Assembly: GCA_035688265.1 (NCBI GenBank)
Contig: DASSNE010000037.1
Location: 1-51,407, forward strand
Reading direction: 5' to 3'
Length of the DNA: 51,407 nucleotides
Origin: DASSBR01 sp035688265
GTDB lineage: Bacteria; Pseudomonadota; Gammaproteobacteria; Natronospirales; DASSBR01
Shown piece after piece: positions 40,744 to 49,771 of this stretch (the stretch's first letter is position 1; every line of letters starts with the position of its first letter). Made by a program: the position numbers and the translations under genes. The notes beneath the pieces were generated by a model that did not search any database, was not told the DNA's origin, and was given only the letters and a program-made list of their open reading frames with translations.

Positions 40744-42039
40744 ATGAAAAAACTCATCCTGCTGCTGTGCTGGCTGCCTGTGGCTGCGTTCGCCGGAACC
40801 GCGCATATCAAGTCGATCGATGTGGGCGCGCACCAGGACTACACGCGCGTGACATTCGGCCTGTCCGGCCCGGTCGATCACAAGATTTTCACCCTCAAGA
40901 ATCCGAATCGCGTGGTGCTCGATGTCGACCACGCGCAACTGAATGCGAAGCTGCCGGCGGGCGCCGGCGTTATTGCCGATCTTCGCAGCGGTCGCCACGG
41001 CCACGGCGTGCGCATCGTCTTCGACCTGACCTCGCGCGGCGTGCCGCGCAGCTTCTTTCTGCCGGCACATGGCAGCCAGGCGGCGCGCCTGGTAGTCGAC
41101 GTGTACGGCAAGCAGCCGGTCACGCCGACGCCGGTTGCAATATCGATGCCCAGCCAGACGGCGCAGCCGCGCGACATCGTGATCGCGGTCGATGCCGGCC
41201 ATGGCGGCTTCGACCCGGGGGCGCACGGTCCTGACGGTCTGCTCGAAAAGGATGTGACGCTGGCGATTTCAAAGAAACTGGCGGCGCTGATCAATTCCGT
41301 TCCCGGCATGCGCGCGGTGCTGACCCGCAAGGATGACCACTATCTGAAATTGCGCCAGCGCACCGAGATCGCGCGCAAGGCGCATGCGGATCTTTTCGTC
41401 TCGATTCATTGCAACGCGTCGCGCGACAACGACGCCTACGGCGGCGCCGTTTTCGCGCTGTCGCAGCACGGTGCGACCAGCGAAGCGGCGCGCTGGCTGG
41501 CCAATCGCGAAAACGACGCGGACAAGCTCGGTGGCGTGTCGTTGAGCAACAAGCCGCCGATGCTGGCATCGGTCCTGCTCGATCTGTCGCAGACCGCGAC
41601 GATCAGCGCCAGCCTCAAGGTGGCGCGCGACGTCCTCAAGCAGATGGGCCAAATCGAATCGTTGCATCGCAGCAAGGTCGAGCAAGCTGCATTCGTGGTG
41701 CTGAAGTCGCCGGATATTCCGTCGATCCTGGTCGAGACGGCCTTCATCAGCAATCCGCACCAGGAACATCTGCTCGGCAGTTCCCGTTACCAGGAGAAGA
41801 TGGCGACGGCGGTGCTGAACGGCCTGATGTCGTACTTCGAGAATCAGCCGCCGCCCGGAACTTTGCTGGCCGAGCATCATGGCCAATTCCCCAGCCACCG
41901 CTACGTCATCAACCGCGGCGATACCTTGTCCGGCATTGCCGACCGCTTCGATGTCAGCCTGCAGGCGCTGCAAGCCATCAACGGCCTGAGCAACAGCACC
42001 ATCCAGGCCGGTGACGTCCTGACGATTCCAACCGGCTGA
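40744..42039 (+). CDS. N-acetylmuramoyl-L-alanine amidase (AMIN-Amidase_3-LysM)
   Basis: A 431-residue exported amidase that splits septal peptidoglycan. Signal peptide KKLILLLCWLPVAAFA; AMIN domain at about 20-125 (IKSIDVGAHQDYTRVTF); Amidase_3 domain at about 145-375 with zinc ligands His153 in DAGHGG, Glu in LLEKD, His in SIHCNAS and catalytic Glu in LVETAFISN; C-terminal LysM at about 385-430 (RYVINRGDTLSGIADRF). AmiB/AmiC family; the exact subtype is unclear, so no symbol. NlpD, encoded at 2899, is the known kind of activator. Confidence 0.93.
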   Translation: MKKLILLLCWLPVAAFAGTAHIKSIDVGAHQDYTRVTFGLSGPVDHKIFTLKNPNRVVLDVDHAQLNAKLPAGAGVIADLRSGRHGHGVRIVFDLTSRGVPRSFFLPAHGSQAARLVVDVYGKQPVTPTPVAISMPSQTAQPRDIVIAVDAGHGGFDPGAHGPDGLLEKDVTLAISKKLAALINSVPGMRAVLTRKDDHYLKLRQRTEIARKAHADLFVSIHCNASRDNDAYGGAVFALSQHGATSEAARWLANRENDADKLGGVSLSNKPPMLASVLLDLSQTATISASLKVARDVLKQMGQIESLHRSKVEQAAFVVLKSPDIPSILVETAFISNPHQEHLLGSSRYQEKMATAVLNGLMSYFENQPPPGTLLAEHHGQFPSHRYVINRGDTLSGIADRFDVSLQALQAINGLSNSTIQAGDVLTIPTG

Positions 42040-42088
42040 CCGACCGCAAACAACAGTGGGGATTACCCGCGACACTGCAGCCCTGCGC

Positions 42089-42116
42089 TTGTAACTTCAT
42101 TCGCAGCGAGTAGTAT
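42089..42116 (+). promoter_or_regulatory. Candidate sigma-70 promoter of the nuo operon
   Basis: TTGTAA (42089-42094), 16 bases, then TAGTAT (42111-42116), about 40 bases before the nuoA ATG. An AT-rich stretch (GGGAATAATAAA) follows, and AAGGAG precedes the start codon. Confidence 0.45.
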
Positions 42117-42157
42117 AGAAGCGGGAATAATAAACAGCGGAAAGGAGTCTGCGCGTC

Positions 42158-42619
42158 ATGAACGGCGTTTCGCCGTCGACCCATGTTTTCTGGCCACTGG
42201 CCGTCCTGTTCGGGGCGGCGGTGCTGCTGGTCGCGCTCGTCGTGCTGCTGTCGTGGTTGATCGGGCCGCAGCATAACGACCAGGCGACCCAGACGCCGTT
42301 CGAATCCGGCGTCAAATCGTACGGCGACGCTCGTTACCGCTTTCCCGTCAAGTTCTACATGATCGCGATGTTCTTCGTGATCTTTGATCTCGAAGCCGTG
42401 TTTCTGTACGCCGGCGCAATCGCGTTGCGCCGCGTCGGCTGGAGCAGTTATTACGAGATGGTCGTGTTCATCGGCATTCTGGCCGCGGCCCTGGCTTACC
42501 TGTGGAAGTCGGGCGCGCTGGAGTTCGCTACCAACCGCTGGCGGCAACCGTTCGGACAGCGCGGCATCTGGGATGAACGCCGCGGCTTTCACCATCACAC
42601 TCACCATGGTGAACGCTGA
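42158..42619 (+). CDS. nuoA: NADH-quinone oxidoreductase subunit A
   Basis: A 153-residue membrane subunit of complex I with three helices. The conserved TPFESGVKSYGDARYRFPVKF, given as PFESGVKSYG and RFPVKFY, and VIFDLEAVFLYAGA are present. The C-terminal tail is His-rich (GFHHHTHHGER) and longer than usual. The stop overlaps the nuoB start (TGATG). Confidence 0.95.
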   Translation: MNGVSPSTHVFWPLAVLFGAAVLLVALVVLLSWLIGPQHNDQATQTPFESGVKSYGDARYRFPVKFYMIAMFFVIFDLEAVFLYAGAIALRRVGWSSYYEMVVFIGILAAALAYLWKSGALEFATNRWRQPFGQRGIWDERRGFHHHTHHGER

Positions 42620-43284
42620 TGGAGTGGTCGCTGAGCAAAGTGAATACGCCGCCGGCTGAGGACGAGCGCTTCAGCGACGCGGTGCGCCGCAACATTGTGA
42701 TGGCGAAGCTGGAGGACCTGGTGTCGTGGGGCCGCAAGAACTCGCTGTGGCCGTTCAACTTCGGGCTGTCGTGCTGCTACGTCGAAATGACCACGGCGTT
42801 CACGAGCCCCTACGATATCGCGCGCTTCGGTGCCGAGGTGCTGCGCGGCTCGCCGCGCCAGTCGGACGTGATCGTTATTTCGGGTACGGTGTTCCGGAAG
42901 ATGGCGCCGGTAATCAGGCGCCTGTACGACCAGATGATGGAGCCGCGCTACGTGATCTCGATGGGTTCGTGCGCCAACTCCGGCGGCATGTACGACATCT
43001 ACAGCGTCGTGCAGGGCGTCGACACGTTCATGCCGGTGGACGTGTACGTGCCCGGTTGCCCGCCGCGGCCGGACGCCTTTCTCGAAGGGCTGATCATGCT
43101 GCAGGAAGCGATCGGCACCGAGCGCCGGCCGCTGTCGTGGACCATCGGCGCGGGTGGGGTCGAACGCCCGCCGGCGCCGAGCATGCGTGACAGGAAGCGC
43201 AATGATCGGATGCGCACGCGCGAATTGCGCGACCCGAACAAGCTGGAGGGTTACCTGGACCACAGGCTGGGCAAGCGCGGATAG
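42619..43284 (+). CDS. nuoB: NADH-quinone oxidoreductase subunit B
   Basis: A 221-residue peripheral subunit that holds cluster N2, the last iron-sulfur centre before quinone. The ligands are the tandem cysteines in GLSCCYVEM and those in MGSCANSGGMYD and YVPGCPPRPDAF. A basic C-terminal extension (about 170-221) is longer than in many relatives. It is followed after 3 bases by nuoCD. Confidence 0.96.
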   Translation: MEWSLSKVNTPPAEDERFSDAVRRNIVMAKLEDLVSWGRKNSLWPFNFGLSCCYVEMTTAFTSPYDIARFGAEVLRGSPRQSDVIVISGTVFRKMAPVIRRLYDQMMEPRYVISMGSCANSGGMYDIYSVVQGVDTFMPVDVYVPGCPPRPDAFLEGLIMLQEAIGTERRPLSWTIGAGGVERPPAPSMRDRKRNDRMRTRELRDPNKLEGYLDHRLGKRG

Positions 43285-43287
43285 GCC

Positions 43288-45036
43288 ATGCTGGATCGCA
43301 CCCCGACAACAAGGATGTTGTTCGAGCAGTTCGGCGAAGAAACCTTCGTCGAACAGTCGACCGTGGATGGTATCCCGACGCTGTGGATCGGGCGCGGCGA
43401 TACCCGCAAAGTTCTGCGCTACCTGAAGTACGAGATCACCCAGCCGTACAAGTGCCTCTACGACCTGACGGCGATCGACGAGCGCATTCGCAAGCATCGC
43501 CGCGGCCAGCCCGACAGCGACTTCACCGTCGTCTATCACCTGCTGTCCTACGAGCGCAATGCCGACATCCGCTTCAAGGTCGCGCTGAACAAGAACGACC
43601 TCAAGCTGCCTTCGATTACCGACATCTGGCCGGCCGCCAACTGGTACGAGTGCGAAGCCTGGGACATGTTCGGCATCGTCTTCGACGGGCATCCGGCGCT
43701 GCGTCGGATTCTGCTGCCGCCGACGTGGGAAGGGCATCCGCTGCGCAAGGATCACCCGGCGCGCGCGACCGAGATGGGTATTTTCAAGCTGCCCGACAAG
43801 CAACAGGAGATCGAGCAGGACGCGCTGGAATTCGACCCGTCGTGGTGGGGCATGCACCCCGGCGATGAAGATACCGATTTCATGTTCCTCAACCTCGGCC
43901 CCAACCACCCGAGCGTGCACGGCGTGTTTCGCATCGTGCTACAGCTCGATGGCGAGGAGGTCGTCGATTGCGTGCCGGACATCGGCTACCACCATCGCGG
44001 CGCCGAGAAGATGGGCGAGCGACAATCGTGGCACACCTTCATTCCATATACCGACCGCATCGACTATCTCGGCGGCGTGATGAACAACCTGCCGTACGTG
44101 CTGGCGGTCGAGAAGCTTGCGGGCATCAAGGTGTCGGAACGCGTCGAAACGATTCGCATCATGCTGGTTGAATTCTTCCGCATCATGTCGCACCTGCTCT
44201 TTCTCGGCACGATGGCCCAGGACCTCGGCCAGATGTCGCCGGTGTTCTACATGTTCGCCGACCGCGAGCGTGCCTACGACGTGACCGCCGGCATCATGGG
44301 CGAGCGCATGCACCCGAACTGGTTCCGGATCGGCGGCCTCGTGGACGATCTGCCGGAAGGCTGGGAAGTGCTGGTGCGCGAGTTTTGCGATTATTTCCCG
44401 GCGCGCCTCGCCAAGTACGAAAAGATCATGCTGAACAACGGCCTGATTCGCGAGCGCACCGTCGGTATCGCGCGTTACACGCTGGACGAGGCGATCGATT
44501 GGGGCGTGACCGGACCCGGCCTGCGCGCCTGCGGACTGCACTGGGACTTCCGCAAGGACCGGCCGTACTCCGGCTACGAGCGCTTTGATTTCGACATCCC
44601 GACCGGCACCAACGGCGACTGCTACGACCGCATCATCGTGCGCTTCGAGGAAATGGGGCAGAGCCTGCGGATTATCGAGCAGTGCCTGAATCACATGCCG
44701 GAAGGGCCGATCAAGGCGCATCATCCGCTCACCACGCCGCCGCCGAAGCAACGCACGCTGCACGATATCGAAACGCTGATTACGCATTTCCTGAACGTGA
44801 GCTGGGGGCCCGTCATTCCCGCCGGCGAGTGCAGCGTCGGTATCGAGGCGACGAAGGGCAACAACAGTTATTACCTGATCAGCGACGGCAGCACGATGCC
44901 GTACCGCGTGCGCAGTCGCACGCCGTCGTTTCCGCACTTGCAGATGATCCCGCTGATTGCCCGCGGGTTGATGGTGCAGGATCTTATTGCGCTGATCGGG
45001 AGCATCGACTTTGTCATGGCGGATGTGGATCGATGA
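43288..45036 (+). CDS. nuoCD: NADH-quinone oxidoreductase fused subunit C/D
   Basis: A 582-residue fusion. The NuoC part (about 1-185) has the signature WYECEAWDMFGIVFDGHP and ILLPPTWEGHPLRKDHP. The NuoD part (about 200-582) has LNLGPNHPSVHGVFR, GYHHRGAEKM and the C-terminal SIDFVMADVDR. The fused form matches E. coli and Pseudomonas; many other bacteria keep two genes. It ends just before the first heptad-repeat junction. Confidence 0.95.
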   Translation: MLDRTPTTRMLFEQFGEETFVEQSTVDGIPTLWIGRGDTRKVLRYLKYEITQPYKCLYDLTAIDERIRKHRRGQPDSDFTVVYHLLSYERNADIRFKVALNKNDLKLPSITDIWPAANWYECEAWDMFGIVFDGHPALRRILLPPTWEGHPLRKDHPARATEMGIFKLPDKQQEIEQDALEFDPSWWGMHPGDEDTDFMFLNLGPNHPSVHGVFRIVLQLDGEEVVDCVPDIGYHHRGAEKMGERQSWHTFIPYTDRIDYLGGVMNNLPYVLAVEKLAGIKVSERVETIRIMLVEFFRIMSHLLFLGTMAQDLGQMSPVFYMFADRERAYDVTAGIMGERMHPNWFRIGGLVDDLPEGWEVLVREFCDYFPARLAKYEKIMLNNGLIRERTVGIARYTLDEAIDWGVTGPGLRACGLHWDFRKDRPYSGYERFDFDIPTGTNGDCYDRIIVRFEEMGQSLRIIEQCLNHMPEGPIKAHHPLTTPPPKQRTLHDIETLITHFLNVSWGPVIPAGECSVGIEATKGNNSYYLISDGSTMPYRVRSRTPSFPHLQMIPLIARGLMVQDLIALIGSIDFVMADVDR

Positions 45037-45040
45037 AGAA

Positions 45041-45196
45041 CGGGATTCGGGAATCGGGGTTCGAGATTCGGGTAAAGAATTAGAGGAAGAATATGATGAA
45101 CAGAACATCAGTGGTCCCAGTATGCGGCGTGCTCAGTGAAGCTATTTGTTGTTTCTTCTCTTTCCCGAATCCCGAATCCCGAATCCCGAACCCCGA
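45041..45196. repeat. Inverted heptad-repeat arrays between nuoCD and nuoE
   Basis: 45041-45072 holds GGGATTC-type units and 45164-45196 holds CCCGAAT-type units, complementary to the first array, with 91 bases between. The transcript could form a long stem here. The arrays start 4 bases after the nuoCD stop and end 12 bases before the nuoE ATG. The 172-base gap is long for this operon and holds no gene. Confidence 0.9.
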
Positions 45197-45208
45197 TATC
45201 TAATCTCC

Positions 45209-45673
45209 ATGCTGAGCGAAGCCGAAAAACGAGAAATTGAAGTGGAGCGCGCCCAGTACCCGGACAACCGCGCGGTGAGCGTCGAGGCGCTCAAGATCGT
45301 GCAGCGCTCGCGCGGCTGGGTGTCGGACGACAGCCTCAAGGATGTCGCCGATTATCTCGGTCTCTCGGTGGCGGAAGTCGAAGGTGTCGCGACCTTTTAC
45401 AGCCTGATTTACCGGCAGCCGGTCGGCCGTCATGTCATTCACGCCTGCGACAGCATCAGTTGCTGGGTCATGGGCTACGAAAAGACGTGCGATACGCTGC
45501 AGCAAAAGCTGGGCGTCAAGCTCGGCGGCACCACCGCCGACGGTCGGTTTACGCTGCTGCCGATTCCGTGCCTCGGCAACTGCGATCACGCGCCGGCCGT
45601 GATGATCGACGAGGACCTGCACAACGATGTCACGGCCGACAACCTCGACGGCATTCTGGAGCGCTACGAGTAA
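45209..45673 (+). CDS. nuoE: NADH-quinone oxidoreductase subunit E
   Basis: A 154-residue subunit with a thioredoxin-like fold and the [2Fe-2S] cluster N1a. The four ligands are in HACDSISCW (C-x4-C) and PCLGNCDHAP (C-x3-C). The start is ATG 45209 (MLSEAEKREIEVERAQYP); the open frame runs upstream through the heptad repeats, which I exclude. It overlaps nuoF by 1 base (TAATG). Confidence 0.94.
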   Translation: MLSEAEKREIEVERAQYPDNRAVSVEALKIVQRSRGWVSDDSLKDVADYLGLSVAEVEGVATFYSLIYRQPVGRHVIHACDSISCWVMGYEKTCDTLQQKLGVKLGGTTADGRFTLLPIPCLGNCDHAPAVMIDEDLHNDVTADNLDGILERYE

Positions 45674-46971
45674 TGGAACCGGTGCTCACGAAAAACATCA
45701 GCGCCGACCGCGCGCCGCTCGACATCGATGCGTACGAGAAAGCCGGCGGCTACCAGGCCTTGCGCAAGGCGCTCCGGGACCTGACGCCGGGCGAGATTAT
45801 CGAGACGGTCAAGCAATCGAATCTGCGCGGGCGCGGCGGCGGCGGTTTTCCGACCGGCATCAAGTGGGCGGCGATTCCGCAGGGCGACAAGGCGCGGCCG
45901 CCGGCGTATCTGCTGGTCAATGCCGACGAGATGGAACCGGGCACGTTCAAGGATCGGCTGCTGATGGAGGGCGACCCGCATCAGTGCCTGGAGGCATTCA
46001 TCATCGCGGCGTACGCGATTCAGGCGCAGGCGGTCTTCATCTTTCTGCGCGCGGCGTATCACGAATCGGCGCGGCGCCTGTCGCGCGCGATCGGCGAAGC
46101 CCGCGACAAGGGTTACATCGGCCAGCAGATTTGCGGCTCGGATTACAGCGTCGACGTCGTGCTGCACCGCAGCGCCGGCCGTTACATCTGCGGCGAGGAA
46201 ACATCGCTGCTCAATGCGATGGAAGGCATTCGCGCGACGCCGCGCTGGAAGCCGCCGCTGCCGCAGGTGGCCGGCCTGTGGGGCCAGCCGACCGTCGTCA
46301 ACAACGTCGAGACGCTGTGCAACGTTCCGCATATCGTGGCGCGCGGCGCCGACTGGTTCAACAACGTGAGCCTCGCCGAAGGCAAGGACGGCGGCACCAA
46401 GTTGTATGGCGCGAGCGGCCGCGTCAAGCGGCCGGGGCTGTGGGAACTGCCGATGGGCACGCCGGCGCGCGAGCTGATCGAAGACTACGCCGGCGGCATG
46501 CGTGACGGCTACGAGTTGCGTGCGTTTCAGCCCGGCGGTGCGTCGACGCAATTCGTCGGCCCCGACAAGCTCGATGTGCCGATGGACTTCGACTCGATGG
46601 CAAAAGCCGGCGCACGGCTCGGTACCGGGACGATGATCGTGCTTGATGACAAGACCTGCCCGATCGGTGCGCTCGCGAACCTGGAGCATTTTTTCGCGCA
46701 GGAATCCTGCGGCTGGTGCACGCCGTGCCGCGAGGGTCTGCCGTGGACCGAGCGGCTGCTGCTCGCGATCGACAATGGCGACGGCCGGAGCGAAGACCTC
46801 AACGTGCTGTCGATGCACACGCGGTTCTTGAGCGGCAAGAACACGTTCTGCGCCCATGCGCCGGGCGCAATGATGCCGCTCGAAAGCGGGTTGGGCTTGT
46901 TTCAGGCAGAGTTTGAAGACCATATCAAGTCGAGAAGATGTCGCTTTCGGGATTCGGGTGGAGACCGGTGA
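45673..46971 (+). CDS. nuoF: NADH-quinone oxidoreductase subunit F
   Basis: A 432-residue subunit that binds NADH, FMN and cluster N3. NADH/FMN loops are LRGRGGGGFPTGIKWA and the ADEMEPGTFKDR region; AGRYICGEETSLLNAMEG follows. Cluster ligands are ESCGWCTPCREG plus the later Cys in NTFCAHAPGA. The usual end (HIKSRRC) is extended by RFRDSGGDR, which is encoded by heptad-repeat sequence, so the native stop was probably displaced. Confidence 0.95.
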   Translation: MEPVLTKNISADRAPLDIDAYEKAGGYQALRKALRDLTPGEIIETVKQSNLRGRGGGGFPTGIKWAAIPQGDKARPPAYLLVNADEMEPGTFKDRLLMEGDPHQCLEAFIIAAYAIQAQAVFIFLRAAYHESARRLSRAIGEARDKGYIGQQICGSDYSVDVVLHRSAGRYICGEETSLLNAMEGIRATPRWKPPLPQVAGLWGQPTVVNNVETLCNVPHIVARGADWFNNVSLAEGKDGGTKLYGASGRVKRPGLWELPMGTPARELIEDYAGGMRDGYELRAFQPGGASTQFVGPDKLDVPMDFDSMAKAGARLGTGTMIVLDDKTCPIGALANLEHFFAQESCGWCTPCREGLPWTERLLLAIDNGDGRSEDLNVLSMHTRFLSGKNTFCAHAPGAMMPLESGLGLFQAEFEDHIKSRRCRFRDSGGDR

Positions 46972-47074
46972 TGCCTTGTCTGTGCCACATCATCGCCGGC
47001 AGCGCTCACTCAACCCGTCCCTCGGGAATGGGGCTTTCTTGCCCCGAATCCCGAACCCCGAATCCCGAGCCCCG
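46947..47074. repeat. Heptad-repeat sequence between nuoF and nuoG
   Basis: A short GGGATTCGGG arm at about 46949-46958 lies inside the nuoF 3' end, and CCCGAAT, CCCGAAC, CCCGAAT, CCCGAGC units fill 47043-47074. The layout (GGGATTC arm, about 85-base spacer, CCCGAAT array) repeats that of the nuoCD-nuoE gap, although the spacer sequence differs. Confidence 0.85.
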
Positions 47075-47083
47075 TTTTTAACC

Positions 47084-49771
47084 ATGGCCACCATTTACAT
47101 CGACAACCAGCCGTTTGAGGTGAACCCGGACAACAACCTGTTGCACGAGTGCCTGTCGCTGGGTTTCAACCTGCCGTACTTTTGCTGGCATCCGGCGATG
47201 CATTCGGTCGGCGCGTGCCGGCAATGCGCAGTGACGCAGTACAAGGACGAAAACGACGACCACGGCCGTATCGTGATGGCGTGCATGACGCCGGCGGCGG
47301 ACGGGACACGAATCGCACTCGAAGACGAGCAATCGCGCACATTCCGCAAGACGATCATCGAATGGCTGATGTTGAATCACCCGCACGATTGCCCGGTCTG
47401 CGAGGAGGGTGGCGAGTGCCATCTGCAGGACATGACCGTGATGACGGGGCATTGTTTCCGGCGCACCCGCTTTCCGAAGCGGACGTACCGGAATCAGGAT
47501 CTCGGGCCGTGTATCGGCCACGAAATGAACCGCTGCATCCAGTGTTACCGCTGCGTGCGCTTTTACCAGTACGCCGGCGGCCATGACCTGGAAGCCTTCC
47601 ACATTCACGACAACGTTTATTTCGGCCGGGCGCACGACGGCACGCTGGAAAGCGAGTTCAGCGGCAACCTTGCCGAAGTTTGTCCGACGGGCGTGTTTAC
47701 CGACAAGACCCTCGGCGAACACTACACGCGCAAATGGGATATCCGCGCGGCACCATCGATCTGTCACCACTGCAGCCTGGGCTGCAACATCAGCCCCGGC
47801 GAGCGCTACGGGGAACTGCGGCGCATCGTCAATCGCTACAACCACGACGTCAACGGCTACTTTATTTGCGATCGTGGCCGGTACGGTTACCAGTTCGCCA
47901 ACTCGACCGCCCGTATCCGCCGCTCACGCTTCGAAGGCGAGGAGCTGAATCACGATGAAGCGTTGGCGCGGCTGGCGACGCTGACGGTCGACCCGCGCCG
48001 GCTGGTCGGCATCGGCTCGCCGCGCGCGTCGCTGGAAGCCAATTTTGCGTTGCGGACGCTGGTAGGCGCCGCGCGGTTCTCGCACGGCATGGCGCGGCGG
48101 GAGGCGGCACTGGTCGATGCGGCCTTCCGCGCGTTGCGCGACGGCAAGGCACGGATGCCGTCGCTCAAGCAGACGGAACAGGCCGACGCAGTGCTGGTGC
48201 TTGGCGAGGATGTCAGCAACACCGCGCCGCGCCTCGCGCTGGCGTTGCGCCAGACCGTGCGCAGCAAGTCTTACGACATCGCCCGGGAGATCGGCGTCGA
48301 TTACTGGCATGACGCGAGCGTGCGCGACATCGGCACGCATTTCCAGAGTCCGTTCTTTGTCGCCACCGCGGCGGCGACGCGACTCGACGACGTGACGGTC
48401 AATGCGCTTCGGCTGGCGCCGCAGGACATCGCGCGGCTTGGCTTCGCGATCGCCCACGCGATCAATGCGGATGCGCCCGCGGTTCCCGATCTGGACGACG
48501 CCACGCGCGCCAGTGCCGATCGCATCGCCGCGGTGCTGAAAGAGGCAAAGCGCCCACTGGTCGTCAGCGGCACCGGCTGCGGTGAGGCGGCAGTGATCGA
48601 GGCCGCCGCCAACATCGCCGACGCACTGGCGGCGACGAACGGCGAAGCGATGCTGAACATGGTCGTGCCGGAATGTAACAGCATGGGCGCGATCATGGCC
48701 GGCGGCATGGACATCGAAGCCGCACTCGACTCTCTGCGCGACGACGAGGCGGATACGCTGGTAGTGCTGGAGAACGATCTGTATCGGCGTGCCGACACGG
48801 CCGCGGTCACTGCCGCACTGGATGCCGCGGCTTACGTGGTGGTGCTCGACAGCATCGAAGGCAACACGACTGCGGTTGCCGATCTCGTACTGGCGACCGG
48901 TACGTTCGCCGAGGCGGACGGGACCCTGGTCAACAATGAGGGCCGCGCGCAGCGCTTCTTCCGGCTGTTCGAGCCGGAAATCGATATTCGGGCCGGCTGG
49001 GAATGGCTGCGCGATGCGCTGCGCGCCAATGGACGCGAAGAAGTGCGCGGCTGGCATCAGCTCGATCAGCTGACGGTAGCGTGTGCGCAGGCGCTGCCGG
49101 AGTTGGCGGGGATCGAGGACGCGGCGGTGGCGAGCGACTACCGCATCGCGGGCAGCAAGGCCGTGCGCGAGCCGACCCGTTACAGCGGCCGCACTGCGAT
49201 GCTGGCGGACCGCACGATTCATGAGCCGAAGCCGCCCGAGGACCCGAACAGCGCGCTGTCGTACACGATGGAAGGCTACCACGGCGCGGTGCCGGGTTCG
49301 ATCCAGGCGTTCTTCTGGGCGCCCGGCTGGAACTCGAACCAGCAGGCGGTCAACAAGTTCCAGGACGAAATCGCCGGCACGCTGGCGGCGGGTGAATCAG
49401 GTAAGCGGTTGTTCGAGCCGCACGGCGGACGCGCGTTCGCCGATTCCATCCCGGGGCGATTCACGCCTGGTGAGGGCGAATGGCTGGCGGTGCCGTTGCA
49501 CCACGTTTTCGGCACCGAGGAGCTGTCGCGTCACGCGCCGGCGTTGCAGGCGCGCGCGCCGGCGGCGCACGTGGCGCTGAACACCGAGGTGGCCGAGCGG
49601 CTGGGCGTCGCGGACGGCGCGAAGATTGAACTGGCCGTCGACGGCGCGAACTGCACGTTACCGTTGCGGATCGCACGCGAGTTGCCGGACCACGTGATCG
49701 GCGTGCTGGGCGCGCCGGCGTTTTCGGTGCGGCTGCCGGCCGTCGTGTCGATCAGGGAGGCGGCCCCATGA
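47084..49771 (+). CDS. nuoG: NADH-quinone oxidoreductase subunit G
   Basis: An 895-residue iron-sulfur subunit. The N-terminal [2Fe-2S] N1b site uses the Cys of YFCWHPAMHSVGACRQCAV. N5 and N4 sites follow (HDCPVCEEGGECHLQ, CIQCYRCVRF, CPTGVF). The N7 site typical of some bacteria is present: CHHCSLGC and FICDRGRYGY. The rest is a molybdopterin-oxidoreductase-like fold without cofactor residues. The start is ATG 47084 after the repeat array; the open frame upstream overlaps nuoF. It overlaps nuoH (ATGA). Confidence 0.95.
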   Translation: MATIYIDNQPFEVNPDNNLLHECLSLGFNLPYFCWHPAMHSVGACRQCAVTQYKDENDDHGRIVMACMTPAADGTRIALEDEQSRTFRKTIIEWLMLNHPHDCPVCEEGGECHLQDMTVMTGHCFRRTRFPKRTYRNQDLGPCIGHEMNRCIQCYRCVRFYQYAGGHDLEAFHIHDNVYFGRAHDGTLESEFSGNLAEVCPTGVFTDKTLGEHYTRKWDIRAAPSICHHCSLGCNISPGERYGELRRIVNRYNHDVNGYFICDRGRYGYQFANSTARIRRSRFEGEELNHDEALARLATLTVDPRRLVGIGSPRASLEANFALRTLVGAARFSHGMARREAALVDAAFRALRDGKARMPSLKQTEQADAVLVLGEDVSNTAPRLALALRQTVRSKSYDIAREIGVDYWHDASVRDIGTHFQSPFFVATAAATRLDDVTVNALRLAPQDIARLGFAIAHAINADAPAVPDLDDATRASADRIAAVLKEAKRPLVVSGTGCGEAAVIEAAANIADALAATNGEAMLNMVVPECNSMGAIMAGGMDIEAALDSLRDDEADTLVVLENDLYRRADTAAVTAALDAAAYVVVLDSIEGNTTAVADLVLATGTFAEADGTLVNNEGRAQRFFRLFEPEIDIRAGWEWLRDALRANGREEVRGWHQLDQLTVACAQALPELAGIEDAAVASDYRIAGSKAVREPTRYSGRTAMLADRTIHEPKPPEDPNSALSYTMEGYHGAVPGSIQAFFWAPGWNSNQQAVNKFQDEIAGTLAAGESGKRLFEPHGGRAFADSIPGRFTPGEGEWLAVPLHHVFGTEELSRHAPALQARAPAAHVALNTEVAERLGVADGAKIELAVDGANCTLPLRIARELPDHVIGVLGAPAFSVRLPAVVSIREAAP

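Noticed and set aside
40227..41234. 335-codon plus-strand frame from the toxin gene into the amidase gene
   Set aside because: It is out of frame with two recognised proteins and crosses the AT-rich promoter region.
45041..47074. Heptad arrays as CRISPR or REP arrays
   Set aside because: Units are 7 bp, directly adjacent and degenerate, so they are simple tandem repeats.
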